Shown here: in pieces, positions 34,304-43,567 of the stretch
How the letters are laid out: each line of letters begins with the position of its first letter
Position numbering within the stretch: position 1 is the stretch's first letter
Assembly (NCBI RefSeq): GCF_000974785.1
Contig: NZ_BBWV01000002.1
Coordinates: forward strand, 186,001-250,000
DNA length: 64,000 bases
From: Flavihumibacter petaseus NBRC 106054
GTDB lineage: Bacteria; Bacteroidota; Bacteroidia; Chitinophagales; Chitinophagaceae
Reading direction: 5' to 3'
The notes under the pieces: generated by a model
Told to the model about the DNA's origin: nothing
What the model saw: the letters and a program-made list of their open reading frames with translations, nothing else
Databases searched by the model: none
Translations under genes and position numbers: made by a program

Positions 34304-37300
34304 ATGAACAAGGATTGCATTGCCAGGAACAACTTCCTGCACCGGGCCCTGATGCTGCTATTGGTGGCCTGTTTTTCAACCAGTCTTTTCGGACAGACAA
34401 CAACAGTGTCCGGAAAAGTTTTTGATTCTTCCGGTACAGCGCCCCTGGAAGGCGTGAGTGTTACCGTGAAAGGAACAAAAACCACAACAGCTACATCCGC
34501 AGACGGCAAGTTTACCATTGCCGCCACACCTGGACAAACGCTGTTGTTCTCGTACGTTCAGTACGACAATGTTTCCCACGTGATCTCCGGCCAGGAAGAT
34601 ATCCTGATCCGTATGCCGCTGAAGTCAAAGGAAATGGCGGATGTAGTGGTGGTGGGTTATGGTCAGCAGAAGAAGGTCAGCGTGGTAGCCGCCATCTCCT
34701 CCATGAAAGCAACCGGCCTTCTTCAGACACCGGCTTCCAATATCGGCGTAGCACTGGCCGGCCGCCTGCCGGGTCTTACCGTGCTGCAACGTTCGGGTAT
34801 TCCGGGATCTGAGACGATCGACTTTTACATTCGTGGGCGCAGTACCATCAATGAACAACGCCCATTGCTGATGGTGGACGGTGTAGAACGCGATTTCAGT
34901 GCACTCGACCCGCATGAAATTGCCACCATATCGATCCTGAAAGATGCCTCAGCTACGGCAGTGTACGGCGTACGCGGAGCGAATGGGGTGATCATGGTGA
35001 CCACCAGGAGAGGTGTTGCCGGCAAGCCGGTGATTGATGTGACTATGGAAACTTCAAGGCAGTCCCCCACGCGGATGCCGGATATGGTTTCCGCTTACGA
35101 TTACGCCGTGCTGCGTAACCAGGTTGCCGCGCAAAGTGGTAATGCACCTGAATATTCCGACTACGAGCTGGAACGCTACCGCCTGGGTGATAAGCCTGAT
35201 CTCTACCCGGTACGTGACTATGTGGGTGAGTTCACCCAGACGGCTCCTATGCATCGCATCAACATCAATGTAAGCGGCGGGTCAGAAAAGATGCGCTACT
35301 TTACCACCGTGGGTTATCTCTACCAGGAAGGTCTTTTTAAAACGGAGAAATTCGACGAATACAATTACGACCCGAAATCAAAAGCATCACGGGTTAACTT
35401 CCGGTCCAATTTTGATATCGACCTGAACCCATCGCTGAAAATGTTCCTGAACATCAGCGGCTACATGCAGAAGAAGAACGATCCCATCATCGTTCCCAAC
35501 AATCCATCCTATTATGATGATGCGAATGCCTATTCTGTGATGCTTGCCTCACTGGTGCAGCGTCCCAACCTGGCGAGCAATGATCTCACGCCTGATGATG
35601 AAGTGCTGAGTTCATCCAAGTTTGCCCTGGGAGGTACTGATAATGTGCCTTATGGCATGCTGAACCGCACGGGCTTCCGCAATACGATGACTTCCCAGAT
35701 CACCACCACCCTGGGTGCAGAGCAACGCCTGGATTTTATCACGAAGGGGCTTTATGCAAGGGCTATCGTTTCCTATGATGCCAACTCGGTAAATACACAA
35801 CGCCGTGAACGGACATTTGCTGTATATGATGCTGTTCGTGACCCGGACTCCCCTGATTCATTACGCTATGAACGCCTGGGGTCTTCCGTGAACTCTCCGC
35901 TGGTCGATGCCCAGATCCAAAGCTTCACCAACCTGTTCAACCTGGAAGCGTCACTGAATTACAGCCGTACTTTCCGCAAGCATGATGTGGGCGCCATGCT
36001 GTTGTACAACCAGTACCAGCGGGTGATCAATATCCAGTTGCCTTACAACTATATTGGCTTTGTGGGGCGCGCCACCTACCGCTACAACAGCCGTTACATG
36101 GCTGAAGTGAACTTCGGTTATAATGGCTCTGAACAGTTCGCTCCTTCGCAGCGTTTTGGTTTCTTCCCTTCTTTCTCTGCGGGATGGATCCTGTCGGAAG
36201 AAAATTTCATGAAAGATTATGCGCCCTGGATGGACTTCATGAAGCTCCGCGCATCCTACGGCAAGGTGGGTAATGACCGTATGGGCGCATCCCGCTTCCT
36301 GTATATCGAAAACTGGGGAACCGGCGGCTCGGGCTGGTCCGGATTGCCGGATGGTACTGTACAGCGTAGCATTGCCAACCCGAATATCAGCTGGGAAGTG
36401 AACAATAAATACAATGTGGGCATCGAGACCCGGTTCCTGAGAAACTTCTCTCTCGATATTGACCTGTTTTATGAAATCAGGAACAATATCCTGACCCGTT
36501 CCGGCACAACACCTACTGGTATATTTGGTACAGGGGCTGTTGCAGGAAATGGCCAGGTGTCACTGCCACCCTTGAATGAAGGACGTGTGGAGAATCGTGG
36601 TTTTGAAGTGGTAGCCGGCTATACGGCAACTATCGGTAATGACCTGCGCATCATCATCAACGCTAATGGCGCTTACAACCGCAACAAAGTGCTGTACATG
36701 GGAGAAGTACTGTTGCCGGAAGATTATGCTGTTCGCCAGCGCAGTACGGGATACCGCCTGGGACAGATGTTCGGCTATGAAACTGCCGGCTTCTTTAACA
36801 CACAACGTGACCTGGATACCTGGTATGACCAGACGCCACTCGGTGCAGCACCCAAGCTAGGTGACCTGAAATATGTGGACAAAAACGGTGACAACAAGGT
36901 CGATGAACGTGATATGGTACCCATTGGTAATCCCAATGTTCCGGAATGGAACTACGGCGCAGCAGTAAGTCTTGCCTACAAAGGGTTTGACCTGAGTGTC
37001 ATGTTCCAGGGTACGGCAGTGCGGGGTTATTATCTCAGCGGAACCGGCATCTGGGAAACAGCCAACTTCAATGAATGGCATAAGGAAGCCTGGACGCAGG
37101 ATAAATATGATAACGGGGAGAAGATCACTTACCCCCGCCTGGACCCCGGAAGTACGGCCAGCAAACAAACCAGCGATTTCTGGCTGGCTGACGGAACTTA
37201 TATCCGCCTCAAGAACGTGGAGCTCGGTTATACTTTCCCGCGAAAACTATCCCAGAAGATAGGCGCTTCAAAGATCAGGTTGTATGCAAATTCACTGAAC

Positions 37301-37411
37301 CCGCTCACGTGGGACAGGTACCCGGTGAAGTACTATGATCCCGAATTGAGCAGTAACCTGACCTACCCGATTTTTAAGGCTTACAACTTTGGTTTGAACA
37401 TCTCCTTCTAA
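34304..37411 (+). CDS. SusC/RagA TonB-dependent receptor (locus 2, no STN domain)
   Basis: From ATG 34304 the protein has 1035 residues. A signal peptide (LMLLLVACFSTSLFGQTT) leads straight into the carboxypeptidase-like beta domain (TVSGKVFDSSGTAPLEGVSV), the SusC box MADVVVVGYGQQKK, the plug with DASATAVYGVRGANGVIMVT, and a barrel ending FGLNISF. There is no STN domain, so it is not wired to a FecI/FecR pair and probably relies on the GntR-type regulator encoded 7 kb downstream. It is paired with the SusD encoded 10 bp on. Its import substrate is likely a rhamnose-containing glycan, inferred from the neighbourhood. Confidence 0.95.
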   Translation: MNKDCIARNNFLHRALMLLLVACFSTSLFGQTTTVSGKVFDSSGTAPLEGVSVTVKGTKTTTATSADGKFTIAATPGQTLLFSYVQYDNVSHVISGQEDILIRMPLKSKEMADVVVVGYGQQKKVSVVAAISSMKATGLLQTPASNIGVALAGRLPGLTVLQRSGIPGSETIDFYIRGRSTINEQRPLLMVDGVERDFSALDPHEIATISILKDASATAVYGVRGANGVIMVTTRRGVAGKPVIDVTMETSRQSPTRMPDMVSAYDYAVLRNQVAAQSGNAPEYSDYELERYRLGDKPDLYPVRDYVGEFTQTAPMHRININVSGGSEKMRYFTTVGYLYQEGLFKTEKFDEYNYDPKSKASRVNFRSNFDIDLNPSLKMFLNISGYMQKKNDPIIVPNNPSYYDDANAYSVMLASLVQRPNLASNDLTPDDEVLSSSKFALGGTDNVPYGMLNRTGFRNTMTSQITTTLGAEQRLDFITKGLYARAIVSYDANSVNTQRRERTFAVYDAVRDPDSPDSLRYERLGSSVNSPLVDAQIQSFTNLFNLEASLNYSRTFRKHDVGAMLLYNQYQRVINIQLPYNYIGFVGRATYRYNSRYMAEVNFGYNGSEQFAPSQRFGFFPSFSAGWILSEENFMKDYAPWMDFMKLRASYGKVGNDRMGASRFLYIENWGTGGSGWSGLPDGTVQRSIANPNISWEVNNKYNVGIETRFLRNFSLDIDLFYEIRNNILTRSGTTPTGIFGTGAVAGNGQVSLPPLNEGRVENRGFEVVAGYTATIGNDLRIIINANGAYNRNKVLYMGEVLLPEDYAVRQRSTGYRLGQMFGYETAGFFNTQRDLDTWYDQTPLGAAPKLGDLKYVDKNGDNKVDERDMVPIGNPNVPEWNYGAAVSLAYKGFDLSVMFQGTAVRGYYLSGTGIWETANFNEWHKEAWTQDKYDNGEKITYPRLDPGSTASKQTSDFWLADGTYIRLKNVELGYTFPRKLSQKIGASKIRLYANSLNPLTWDRYPVKYYDPELSSNLTYPIFKAYNFGLNISF

Positions 37412-37421
37412 AATTCTTGTC

Positions 37422-39221
37422 ATGAAAACAACATCTAAATTATACGGAAGCTGCCTCGCGTTATTCCTGGCTATCGGGGTGCTGAGTGGTTGTACCAAGG
37501 CACTGGACAAAACACCGGATGGTACGCTCACCCTTGATAAAGTGCTGGCAGATTATAACCGCACCAAGGGGCTGCTCTCTGTCGCCTATGGAAAGATTTA
37601 TCAGAACCGTGATCAGATCGTGTTTGTGATGCAGCCGGTAGAAGCATTGACGGATAATGCATTCTGGGCTGCCACCTATAATTCCTACGACTGGTATAAC
37701 GGACAGCTGTCGCTTTCCAACCCGGTGATCAACTGGCCCTGGGAATCGCCTTCTGAGCAACTCTGGCCGGATTTCTGGCAGGGTATCCGATATGCCAACA
37801 TTGCCATTGAGAATATTCCGAAGTCGACCAAACCTACTGAGCAGGAGCGGCAACGTTGGGTGGCTGAGGCCCGGGTACTGCGCTGCTGGTATTACATGAA
37901 CCTGCTGGAGTTTTATGGCCCAATGCCGTGGATCGATTATGCCTTCGCAGCAGATTTTTCCGATTGGAACGGGCTGGCAAGACCCAGCTATGACGAGATC
38001 GCCACGATCATTGATAATGAGCTGATGGACGTGATCAACTCCGGCATCCTGCCCAACAAGCGGCCGCTGGATGAAGCTGAATTTGTGTCGAATGCTGTAG
38101 CCTATGCTATCCGTGCAAGAGTTTTGCTGAACAATGCAAGTCCGCTCAACAATTCCAATAATGACCGGGACAAATGGCAGCGGGCAGCCGATGCCGCACA
38201 AGACGTACTGGATCTCTCCGAATTCAGCCTCGTGAGCATGAATGATTACAAGCGCCTGTTCATCGGATCATTCCGCAGTGATGTGTCTGAAATCATCTGG
38301 CGCTCCCCGGCCAGTAACAAGCACATCAATAATACCAATGGCCTGAACATTTCACCCTATCCCTACGCGAGCATACCCTCTCTCTGGAACTGCGGTGAGT
38401 CGCCCACGCAGGAACTGGTGGATTGTTTTGAAATGAAGAATGGTGCCCTGCCGGTAACCTATACCAACAACGACCACACCCAGGTGTCTGTGAATCCGGA
38501 TGCTGCAGCTGCAGGTTACAGTGAGGCCAAAGGTGCGGATCCTTACAAGAACAGGGATGCCCGTTTCTATGTTGATGTCCTCTACAATGGTGCGAACTAC
38601 GGTGCGCCCACCAACTGTACACAGCCGGTGATCGTGGAAAGTTATGTAGGCGGTGCACATGGATTTAACCCGGTGATCTCGCAGGAAACGAAAACATCCT
38701 GTACCGGGTATTACAGCCGTAAAGACAAGGATGTTAAATTCTGGGGCCCGAATTCCAGTGGTGGCGGAGAAGATATTCACTGGGTGTATTTCCGGCTCGC
38801 TGAGTTTTACCTGAACAAAGCAGAAGCGTTATGTGAACTGGATGACCTGGCCGGAGCAGCGCAGGCACTCAACATGATCCGCCTGCGGGCCCAGCAGCCG
38901 GCTATAGAAAGTGTTCCCGGATTTGTGAGTTCAAAAGAATACCTGCGCGAGCGCATCCGTAACGAACGCAGGGTAGAGTTTTGTCTTGAGGGCTGGCGTT
39001 TTCATGATCAGCGTCGCTGGAAGATCCTGAACAACTACAAATCCGTTTCCGGTATGAAGATCACTTCTTCCGATGGCAGCGGCGATCCGGCTACTCTTTC
39101 CTACGAGCGGGTGAAACTACGCGATATGCAATGTTATACTGACAAATACCTGGTAATGCCCATTCCGATTGATGATGCGAAAAAGATGACGGGCCTTACA
39201 CAACCGGCGGCATGGCAGTAA
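37422..39221 (+). CDS. SusD/RagB lipoprotein (locus 2)
   Basis: The 599-residue lipoprotein (signal with VLSGCTKALDKTPDG) has N-terminal helices with NYLxx-type TPR spacing (WVAEARVLRCWYYMNLLEFY), RARVLLNNASPLNN in the middle, and the RagB C-terminus (YFRLAEFYLNKAEALCELDD, then NERRVEFCLEGWRFHDQRRW). It is the surface glycan-binding lid of the SusC-2 channel. The next gene starts inside its last codons with a 10-bp overlap, which ties the SGNH hydrolase to the same transcript. Confidence 0.95.
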   Translation: MKTTSKLYGSCLALFLAIGVLSGCTKALDKTPDGTLTLDKVLADYNRTKGLLSVAYGKIYQNRDQIVFVMQPVEALTDNAFWAATYNSYDWYNGQLSLSNPVINWPWESPSEQLWPDFWQGIRYANIAIENIPKSTKPTEQERQRWVAEARVLRCWYYMNLLEFYGPMPWIDYAFAADFSDWNGLARPSYDEIATIIDNELMDVINSGILPNKRPLDEAEFVSNAVAYAIRARVLLNNASPLNNSNNDRDKWQRAADAAQDVLDLSEFSLVSMNDYKRLFIGSFRSDVSEIIWRSPASNKHINNTNGLNISPYPYASIPSLWNCGESPTQELVDCFEMKNGALPVTYTNNDHTQVSVNPDAAAAGYSEAKGADPYKNRDARFYVDVLYNGANYGAPTNCTQPVIVESYVGGAHGFNPVISQETKTSCTGYYSRKDKDVKFWGPNSSGGGEDIHWVYFRLAEFYLNKAEALCELDDLAGAAQALNMIRLRAQQPAIESVPGFVSSKEYLRERIRNERRVEFCLEGWRFHDQRRWKILNNYKSVSGMKITSSDGSGDPATLSYERVKLRDMQCYTDKYLVMPIPIDDAKKMTGLTQPAAWQ

Positions 39222-40414
39222 GAAAAAATAAATGGCGCAGCGGCTTCCTGCTCCTGGTTTTGCAGGGGCTGCTGCTGCCGGCGGTTGCGCAGCAACAAGG
39301 AACAACGTTACTGTATCGGGCGGTGTTTACGGAGAAAACCAATTTTCCAGATCTGCAGCTGAATAATGTGGCTTGCAGGTTGACGGACAAAGGTCTGGTT
39401 GTTACCGGAAAGGATTCGGTCATACAATTGAACAAATACTACTCCCTGGGAGAAAGACTGGTGCGGTATGAAGTGGTTTTTACTCCCGATGCCGTTGCGG
39501 TCTTTCGCAGCAATACCGGCGACTACCGGCTGGTTATCAATGCTAAGGAACAATGGGCGTCCGTAACAGGAGAAAGTGAGTTCCGGAGATCGGTGCGGAT
39601 ACATCCCGGAAATCCATACATTATTGAGATACGGAAGCATTACCAGGAGTCGCGTGCTGCCATTACCGACCTTGTTACAGGCGAACAGCAGGTGCTGGTA
39701 ATTCAGTCCGACGGTTCAGGCGGGGTAGGTGTGGGGGCAGTGCAGGCCCAGAATACAATGGCGCATCAGTGGGACTACTACTGTTTTGGCCTGCAGCAGG
39801 GAACGTCGCTCACGGTCAGACAAATGACTGTGCAGGCATTGGAATGCAACCTGACATTGCTGCTCTATGGTGATTCGCAGTCAGAAACGGAAGGGTATTT
39901 TCCGGCAAAGGATTTTCCGGATTCCTGGACGCAACTGGTCATGCGGAATATAAAAGGAAAAGCAATATCCAGCGGGCGTGGCGGGTGTACCATTAAAGAA
40001 GTGATGGAACGTATCAGGAATGAATTGCCCTATGTGAAAGCGAAATATGTAATGGTGACCATCGGTACCAACGGGGGCAATACAGAGCAGCTTCTCAGTG
40101 AGCTGGTGGAGTATATCCGTTCCCAGGGTTCCATTCCCATTCTGAACAACGTGCCTGCCAATGAACATGGCTCACAACAGGAGATCAATGCGCTGATCGG
40201 TAAGGTCAGAAAAAAATACAATGTAAAAGGGTGTCAGTTTGATCTGGCTACTTCCCTGCAGCGGGATGGTAAAGAAGTGGACAAAACGACGATGTGGCAT
40301 GAGGATTACACCGCGATCAACAATTGGGGACATTATTATCATCATCCCAATGTAAAAGGGTCGCGCCTGATGTACCTGCAGACCCTGCTGGATATCCCCG
40401 AAATCTACGAATAG
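39212..40414 (+). CDS. exported SGNH/GDSL-type esterase
   Basis: The 400-residue protein has a signal peptide (FLLLVLQGLLLPAVAQQQ), a beta-rich N-terminal domain of about 190 residues, and a C-terminal SGNH hydrolase domain. The blocks visible are LLYGDSQSE (block I Ser near 223), a Gly in SGRGGCT (block II), GTNGGN (block III Asn) and HHPNVKGSRLM (block V His). Family members remove acetyl or other acyl groups from sugars. The position in the SusCD operon, overlapping SusD by 10 bp and the next gene by one base, suggests de-esterification of the target glycan. Confidence 0.82.
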   Translation: MAVRKNKWRSGFLLLVLQGLLLPAVAQQQGTTLLYRAVFTEKTNFPDLQLNNVACRLTDKGLVVTGKDSVIQLNKYYSLGERLVRYEVVFTPDAVAVFRSNTGDYRLVINAKEQWASVTGESEFRRSVRIHPGNPYIIEIRKHYQESRAAITDLVTGEQQVLVIQSDGSGGVGVGAVQAQNTMAHQWDYYCFGLQQGTSLTVRQMTVQALECNLTLLLYGDSQSETEGYFPAKDFPDSWTQLVMRNIKGKAISSGRGGCTIKEVMERIRNELPYVKAKYVMVTIGTNGGNTEQLLSELVEYIRSQGSIPILNNVPANEHGSQQEINALIGKVRKKYNVKGCQFDLATSLQRDGKEVDKTTMWHEDYTAINNWGHYYHHPNVKGSRLMYLQTLLDIPEIYE

Positions 40415-41685
40415 TGAAAACTTGTTTGATTTGGTTGCAGATGGTTATTCCCTGCTGGCTGTTCAGCCAGCAGGTTTTTCCGGTTGTGCTGACTACCGGA
40501 AAAGTATACCAGGTTACACAGCAGAAAACATCCTATACATTTGATTCAGGCCGGTATACGGTGTTCATACCCGATGGTGTGCAGGAGTTGCGTGGCGTGC
40601 TGGTTCATCAGCACGGTTGTACGATGGAAGGGCGGGGCGCAGCTACTGCATTCGATGTGCAGTACCAGGCTTTAGCAAAGAAATGGGGATTGGCCATTGT
40701 TGGTCCCGACCTCTATTCTGCCAAAGGCAATTGCCACGATTGGCGGAACCCTGAATCAGGTTCCGGTGAGGCGCTGATCGATGCCCTTACAGCGGTGGGC
40801 AGGTTGTCAGGTCATCCTGAACTCGCCGGTTCGCCCTGGTTGCTTTGGGGACATTCCGGCGGTGGGTACTGGGCTTTATCTATGCTGCGGATCTATCCCG
40901 AAAGGATCATCGGTGTTTTTGGTTACTCGCCCGCATTCGAGCCTGGTGCCTATCCGGCCAAAGCGCTGAAAGTACCGGTGATGATGCGTCACGCAGGGCC
41001 GTCAGGTGATGCCTGCTGCTGGCGCACCTCCATTACGGAGTTTGGAAAATTGCGAAATGCGGGCGGATACGTTAGCATAGCCTATACGCCCTACCAGAAT
41101 CACAACTACAGCTGGGTGCGGTACATGGCTATTCCTTTCTTTGAATCTGTATTACAACAAAGGTTGCCTGTTGGTACTGGTAAAGATTATCATGCCCTTC
41201 GCGATATGGATCCTGCGCAGGCCTGGTTAGGTGATACCACGTCATACAATATTAGTCCCGTTGCAGCCTATAACGGCCAACGAAAAAATGCCTGCTGGTT
41301 TTCGGATTCACTTACTGCTGCGCGCTGGCGGGAATATGTGATCACCGGAACATTGATCGACCGCACACCGCCACCGGCACCGTATGCGACGAAAATACAG
41401 CGAAGGCATAATGTAACCGTAGCGTTGTACTGGAAAGCAGATGCCGATGTGGAATCCGGCATCAGCCATTTCAATATTTACAAAGATGGTCAATGGGTAC
41501 AGCGGTACCCGGCAACTGGTGTGTTCCAGCATTTTGATACCAATGGCGATGATGCGATCCCGCTGACAGTACCGCTGCTGCAAACTGATCTGACCTATCT
41601 CTGGAATGAGTCCGGAAAAATATCCATCAGCACGGTGAATGCCGCCGGCCTTGAATCAGCACGCACACCATTCCCTTCACGGTAA
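40414..41685 (+). CDS. exported alpha/beta hydrolase (PHB-depolymerase/acyl-esterase-like) with Fn3-like tail
   Basis: Translation probably begins at GTG 40414, which overlaps the preceding TAG (TAGTG), giving a signal VKTCLIWLQMVIPCWLFSQQ and a 423-residue protein. A longer in-frame ATG start at 40324 lies inside the upstream gene and lacks a signal. The catalytic domain has the oxyanion region VHQHGCTME and the nucleophile elbow LLWGHSGGGYWAL. About 90 C-terminal residues (PPPAPYATKIQRRHNVTVAL, then GISHFNIYKDGQWV) form an Fn3-like module. It is likely a second esterase acting on the locus 2 glycan, but feruloyl, acetyl or peptide esters cannot be told apart. Confidence 0.8.
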   Translation: MKTCLIWLQMVIPCWLFSQQVFPVVLTTGKVYQVTQQKTSYTFDSGRYTVFIPDGVQELRGVLVHQHGCTMEGRGAATAFDVQYQALAKKWGLAIVGPDLYSAKGNCHDWRNPESGSGEALIDALTAVGRLSGHPELAGSPWLLWGHSGGGYWALSMLRIYPERIIGVFGYSPAFEPGAYPAKALKVPVMMRHAGPSGDACCWRTSITEFGKLRNAGGYVSIAYTPYQNHNYSWVRYMAIPFFESVLQQRLPVGTGKDYHALRDMDPAQAWLGDTTSYNISPVAAYNGQRKNACWFSDSLTAARWREYVITGTLIDRTPPPAPYATKIQRRHNVTVALYWKADADVESGISHFNIYKDGQWVQRYPATGVFQHFDTNGDDAIPLTVPLLQTDLTYLWNESGKISISTVNAAGLESARTPFPSR

Positions 41686-41702
41686 TTTAAAACTGAAACG
41701 AT

Positions 41703-43490
41703 ATGAAATTATTTAGGGTGACCCTGTGGTTGCTTCTTCCGGTAATGGGAAGAGCACAGCACCGGGAAGAGGTTCCTGCACGCGCCAGCGGCGCTGACCT
41801 GGTCGGTATTGATCAGTTTGGCAGAAGTTTTGGCACGATCAGCGGCTATAAGGAAAAAAAACAGGTCGGGATATTTTACTGGCCCTGGATCGGTCAGCCC
41901 TATGCCAGTGGGGTGTATGATGCCACGAAGATCACGGCATTGCCCAATGGGCAGAAAATATTGTATGATTTCAAGTTTCTCAATGATTCCATCAGTCCCA
42001 CCGGGCAGGCACATTTCTGGGGAGAACCATTGTGGGGATACTATAACTCAGAAGATGAGTGGGTGATCCGCCGCCAGATGACGATGCTCACCATGGCGGG
42101 AGTAGATTTTATTGTTTTCGATCTCACCAACCGCGTTACCTACCGTAAAGTGTATGAGCGGGTATTGGCCACTATCGAAAGCCTGCAACGCCAGGGACAA
42201 ACCCCGCCCCGTGCCGTGTTCTATACGCACTCCCAGTCTTTTGGTACTACCTGGCAGGTATATGAAGAATTGTATCAACCCAATCTTTACCCCGATGCAT
42301 GGTACCGCGTGAATGGCAAACCGATGATCATTGCCTATACGAATGAGGAAGACGACATTGCTGAAGCCAAAAGCCGCAATGATACAGCGTACCGCCCCAG
42401 GCCTTATTCTGAAGAGATCAAAAATTTCTTTTACTTCAAAAAACCGCAGTGGCCATTTGATCCGACGTATCCGGATGGTTTCCCCTGGGTGGAATGGAAA
42501 TTTCCGCAGCCGCTGCATGGCAACATTATGAGTGTTACTGTTGCCAGTCACCCGAAAGTGCCCATGTCACGTTCGATCACCTCCGGCTGGATCAACTGGG
42601 GCCGCGGCTGGGATCCCGATCAGCAAAAGAATATTGCTGCTGATGTCGACAAGGGTACTTTCTTTCAACGGCAATGGGACCATGCGTTGTCCGTAGACCC
42701 GGATACGATTTTTGTGGGTGGCTGGAATGAATGGATCGCCTACAAACAGCCCTATGGTGATGAGTATATGCTTTGTGATGCTGCCAACCGGGAATATTCG
42801 CGGGATATCGAACCCATGCGTGATGGATATGGTGATGCATTTTATGTCCAGCTGATCAAAAATGTGCGGCAGTACAAGGGCTTGCAGAACAAGATCGTTC
42901 CCTATCCGGTTCACCCCATCAATATTGATGGCGGCAGGCAACAGTGGGAAGAGGGAGGCGCTTTGTTCCGGAATACGGATACACTGGCCATTGCGCGCGA
43001 CAATTATGGTGTAACGCAGAAGATTCACTACCGGCAGGAGGCGCCGCGGAACAATATCCAGGAAATGCGGGTGAGTCATGACCGCGACAATTTTTATTTC
43101 CTCATCCAGACAGAAAAAGCTTTTCAACCCGCGGCCAAAGGGCAGGAAGGGTTGCAGTTGCTGGTAGGAAATGGTGTACCCCGGTTAACCGGCTGGCACG
43201 GATATCGTTACAGGATCAGGCTCAACGAAGGTAACAAGGTTGCCGGCGTATATCAGCTTGACAATACCGGCAAAGCAAAAACTGTGGGAAAAGCTGCGGT
43301 ACGCATTAATGGGAATACCGTTCAACTTCGTGTGCCCCGCGCGGCATTGGGAACCGGCAGCGGAAGCGGAAGTATTTATGTGAAAGCAGCTGATGGGATC
43401 CGCTTACCCGGAGATATACTGGATTATTATGTAACCGGTAGTGCCCTGCCATTAGGCAGCCTGAGCTATTCCTACGCCTATGGCGAGTAG
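41703..43490 (+). CDS. GH71/GH99-like exported glycoside hydrolase with C-terminal beta module
   Basis: The 595-residue protein has a short signal (LWLLLPVMGRAQ). An (alpha/beta)8 domain of the GH99/GH71-like type opens with VGIFYWPWIGQPYASG, then MTMLTMAGVDFIVFDLTNRV, a Tyr/His strand PRAVFYTHSQS, and DTIFVGGWNEWIAYKQPYGD, where acidic residues for catalysis are expected. A CBM9-like beta domain follows from about 450 (MRVSHDRDNFYFLIQTEKAF). Sister families cleave endo-alpha-mannan or alpha-1,3-glucan, but this subgroup is uncharacterised as far as I know. It ends the SusCD-2 operon, 17 bp after the hydrolase gene, before a hairpin. Confidence 0.75.
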   Translation: MKLFRVTLWLLLPVMGRAQHREEVPARASGADLVGIDQFGRSFGTISGYKEKKQVGIFYWPWIGQPYASGVYDATKITALPNGQKILYDFKFLNDSISPTGQAHFWGEPLWGYYNSEDEWVIRRQMTMLTMAGVDFIVFDLTNRVTYRKVYERVLATIESLQRQGQTPPRAVFYTHSQSFGTTWQVYEELYQPNLYPDAWYRVNGKPMIIAYTNEEDDIAEAKSRNDTAYRPRPYSEEIKNFFYFKKPQWPFDPTYPDGFPWVEWKFPQPLHGNIMSVTVASHPKVPMSRSITSGWINWGRGWDPDQQKNIAADVDKGTFFQRQWDHALSVDPDTIFVGGWNEWIAYKQPYGDEYMLCDAANREYSRDIEPMRDGYGDAFYVQLIKNVRQYKGLQNKIVPYPVHPINIDGGRQQWEEGGALFRNTDTLAIARDNYGVTQKIHYRQEAPRNNIQEMRVSHDRDNFYFLIQTEKAFQPAAKGQEGLQLLVGNGVPRLTGWHGYRYRIRLNEGNKVAGVYQLDNTGKAKTVGKAAVRINGNTVQLRVPRAALGTGSGSGSIYVKAADGIRLPGDILDYYVTGSALPLGSLSYSYAYGE

Positions 43491-43520
43491 TTCCTGTTTT
43501 TGAAATTGACTGTCATAACG

Positions 43521-43552
43521 AGCGCCCGTGCAGAAGAACCTGCATGGGCGCT
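43521..43552. terminator. hairpin between convergent transcripts
   Basis: AGCGCCCGTGCAG (43521-43533) pairs with CTGCATGGGCGCT (43540-43552), with one G-U wobble, around AAGAAC. It lies between the ends of the plus-strand locus 2 operon and the minus-strand regulator gene. No T run follows on either strand, so its termination strength is uncertain. Confidence 0.6.
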
Positions 43553-43567
43553 TGCTTAATGGAAGGT

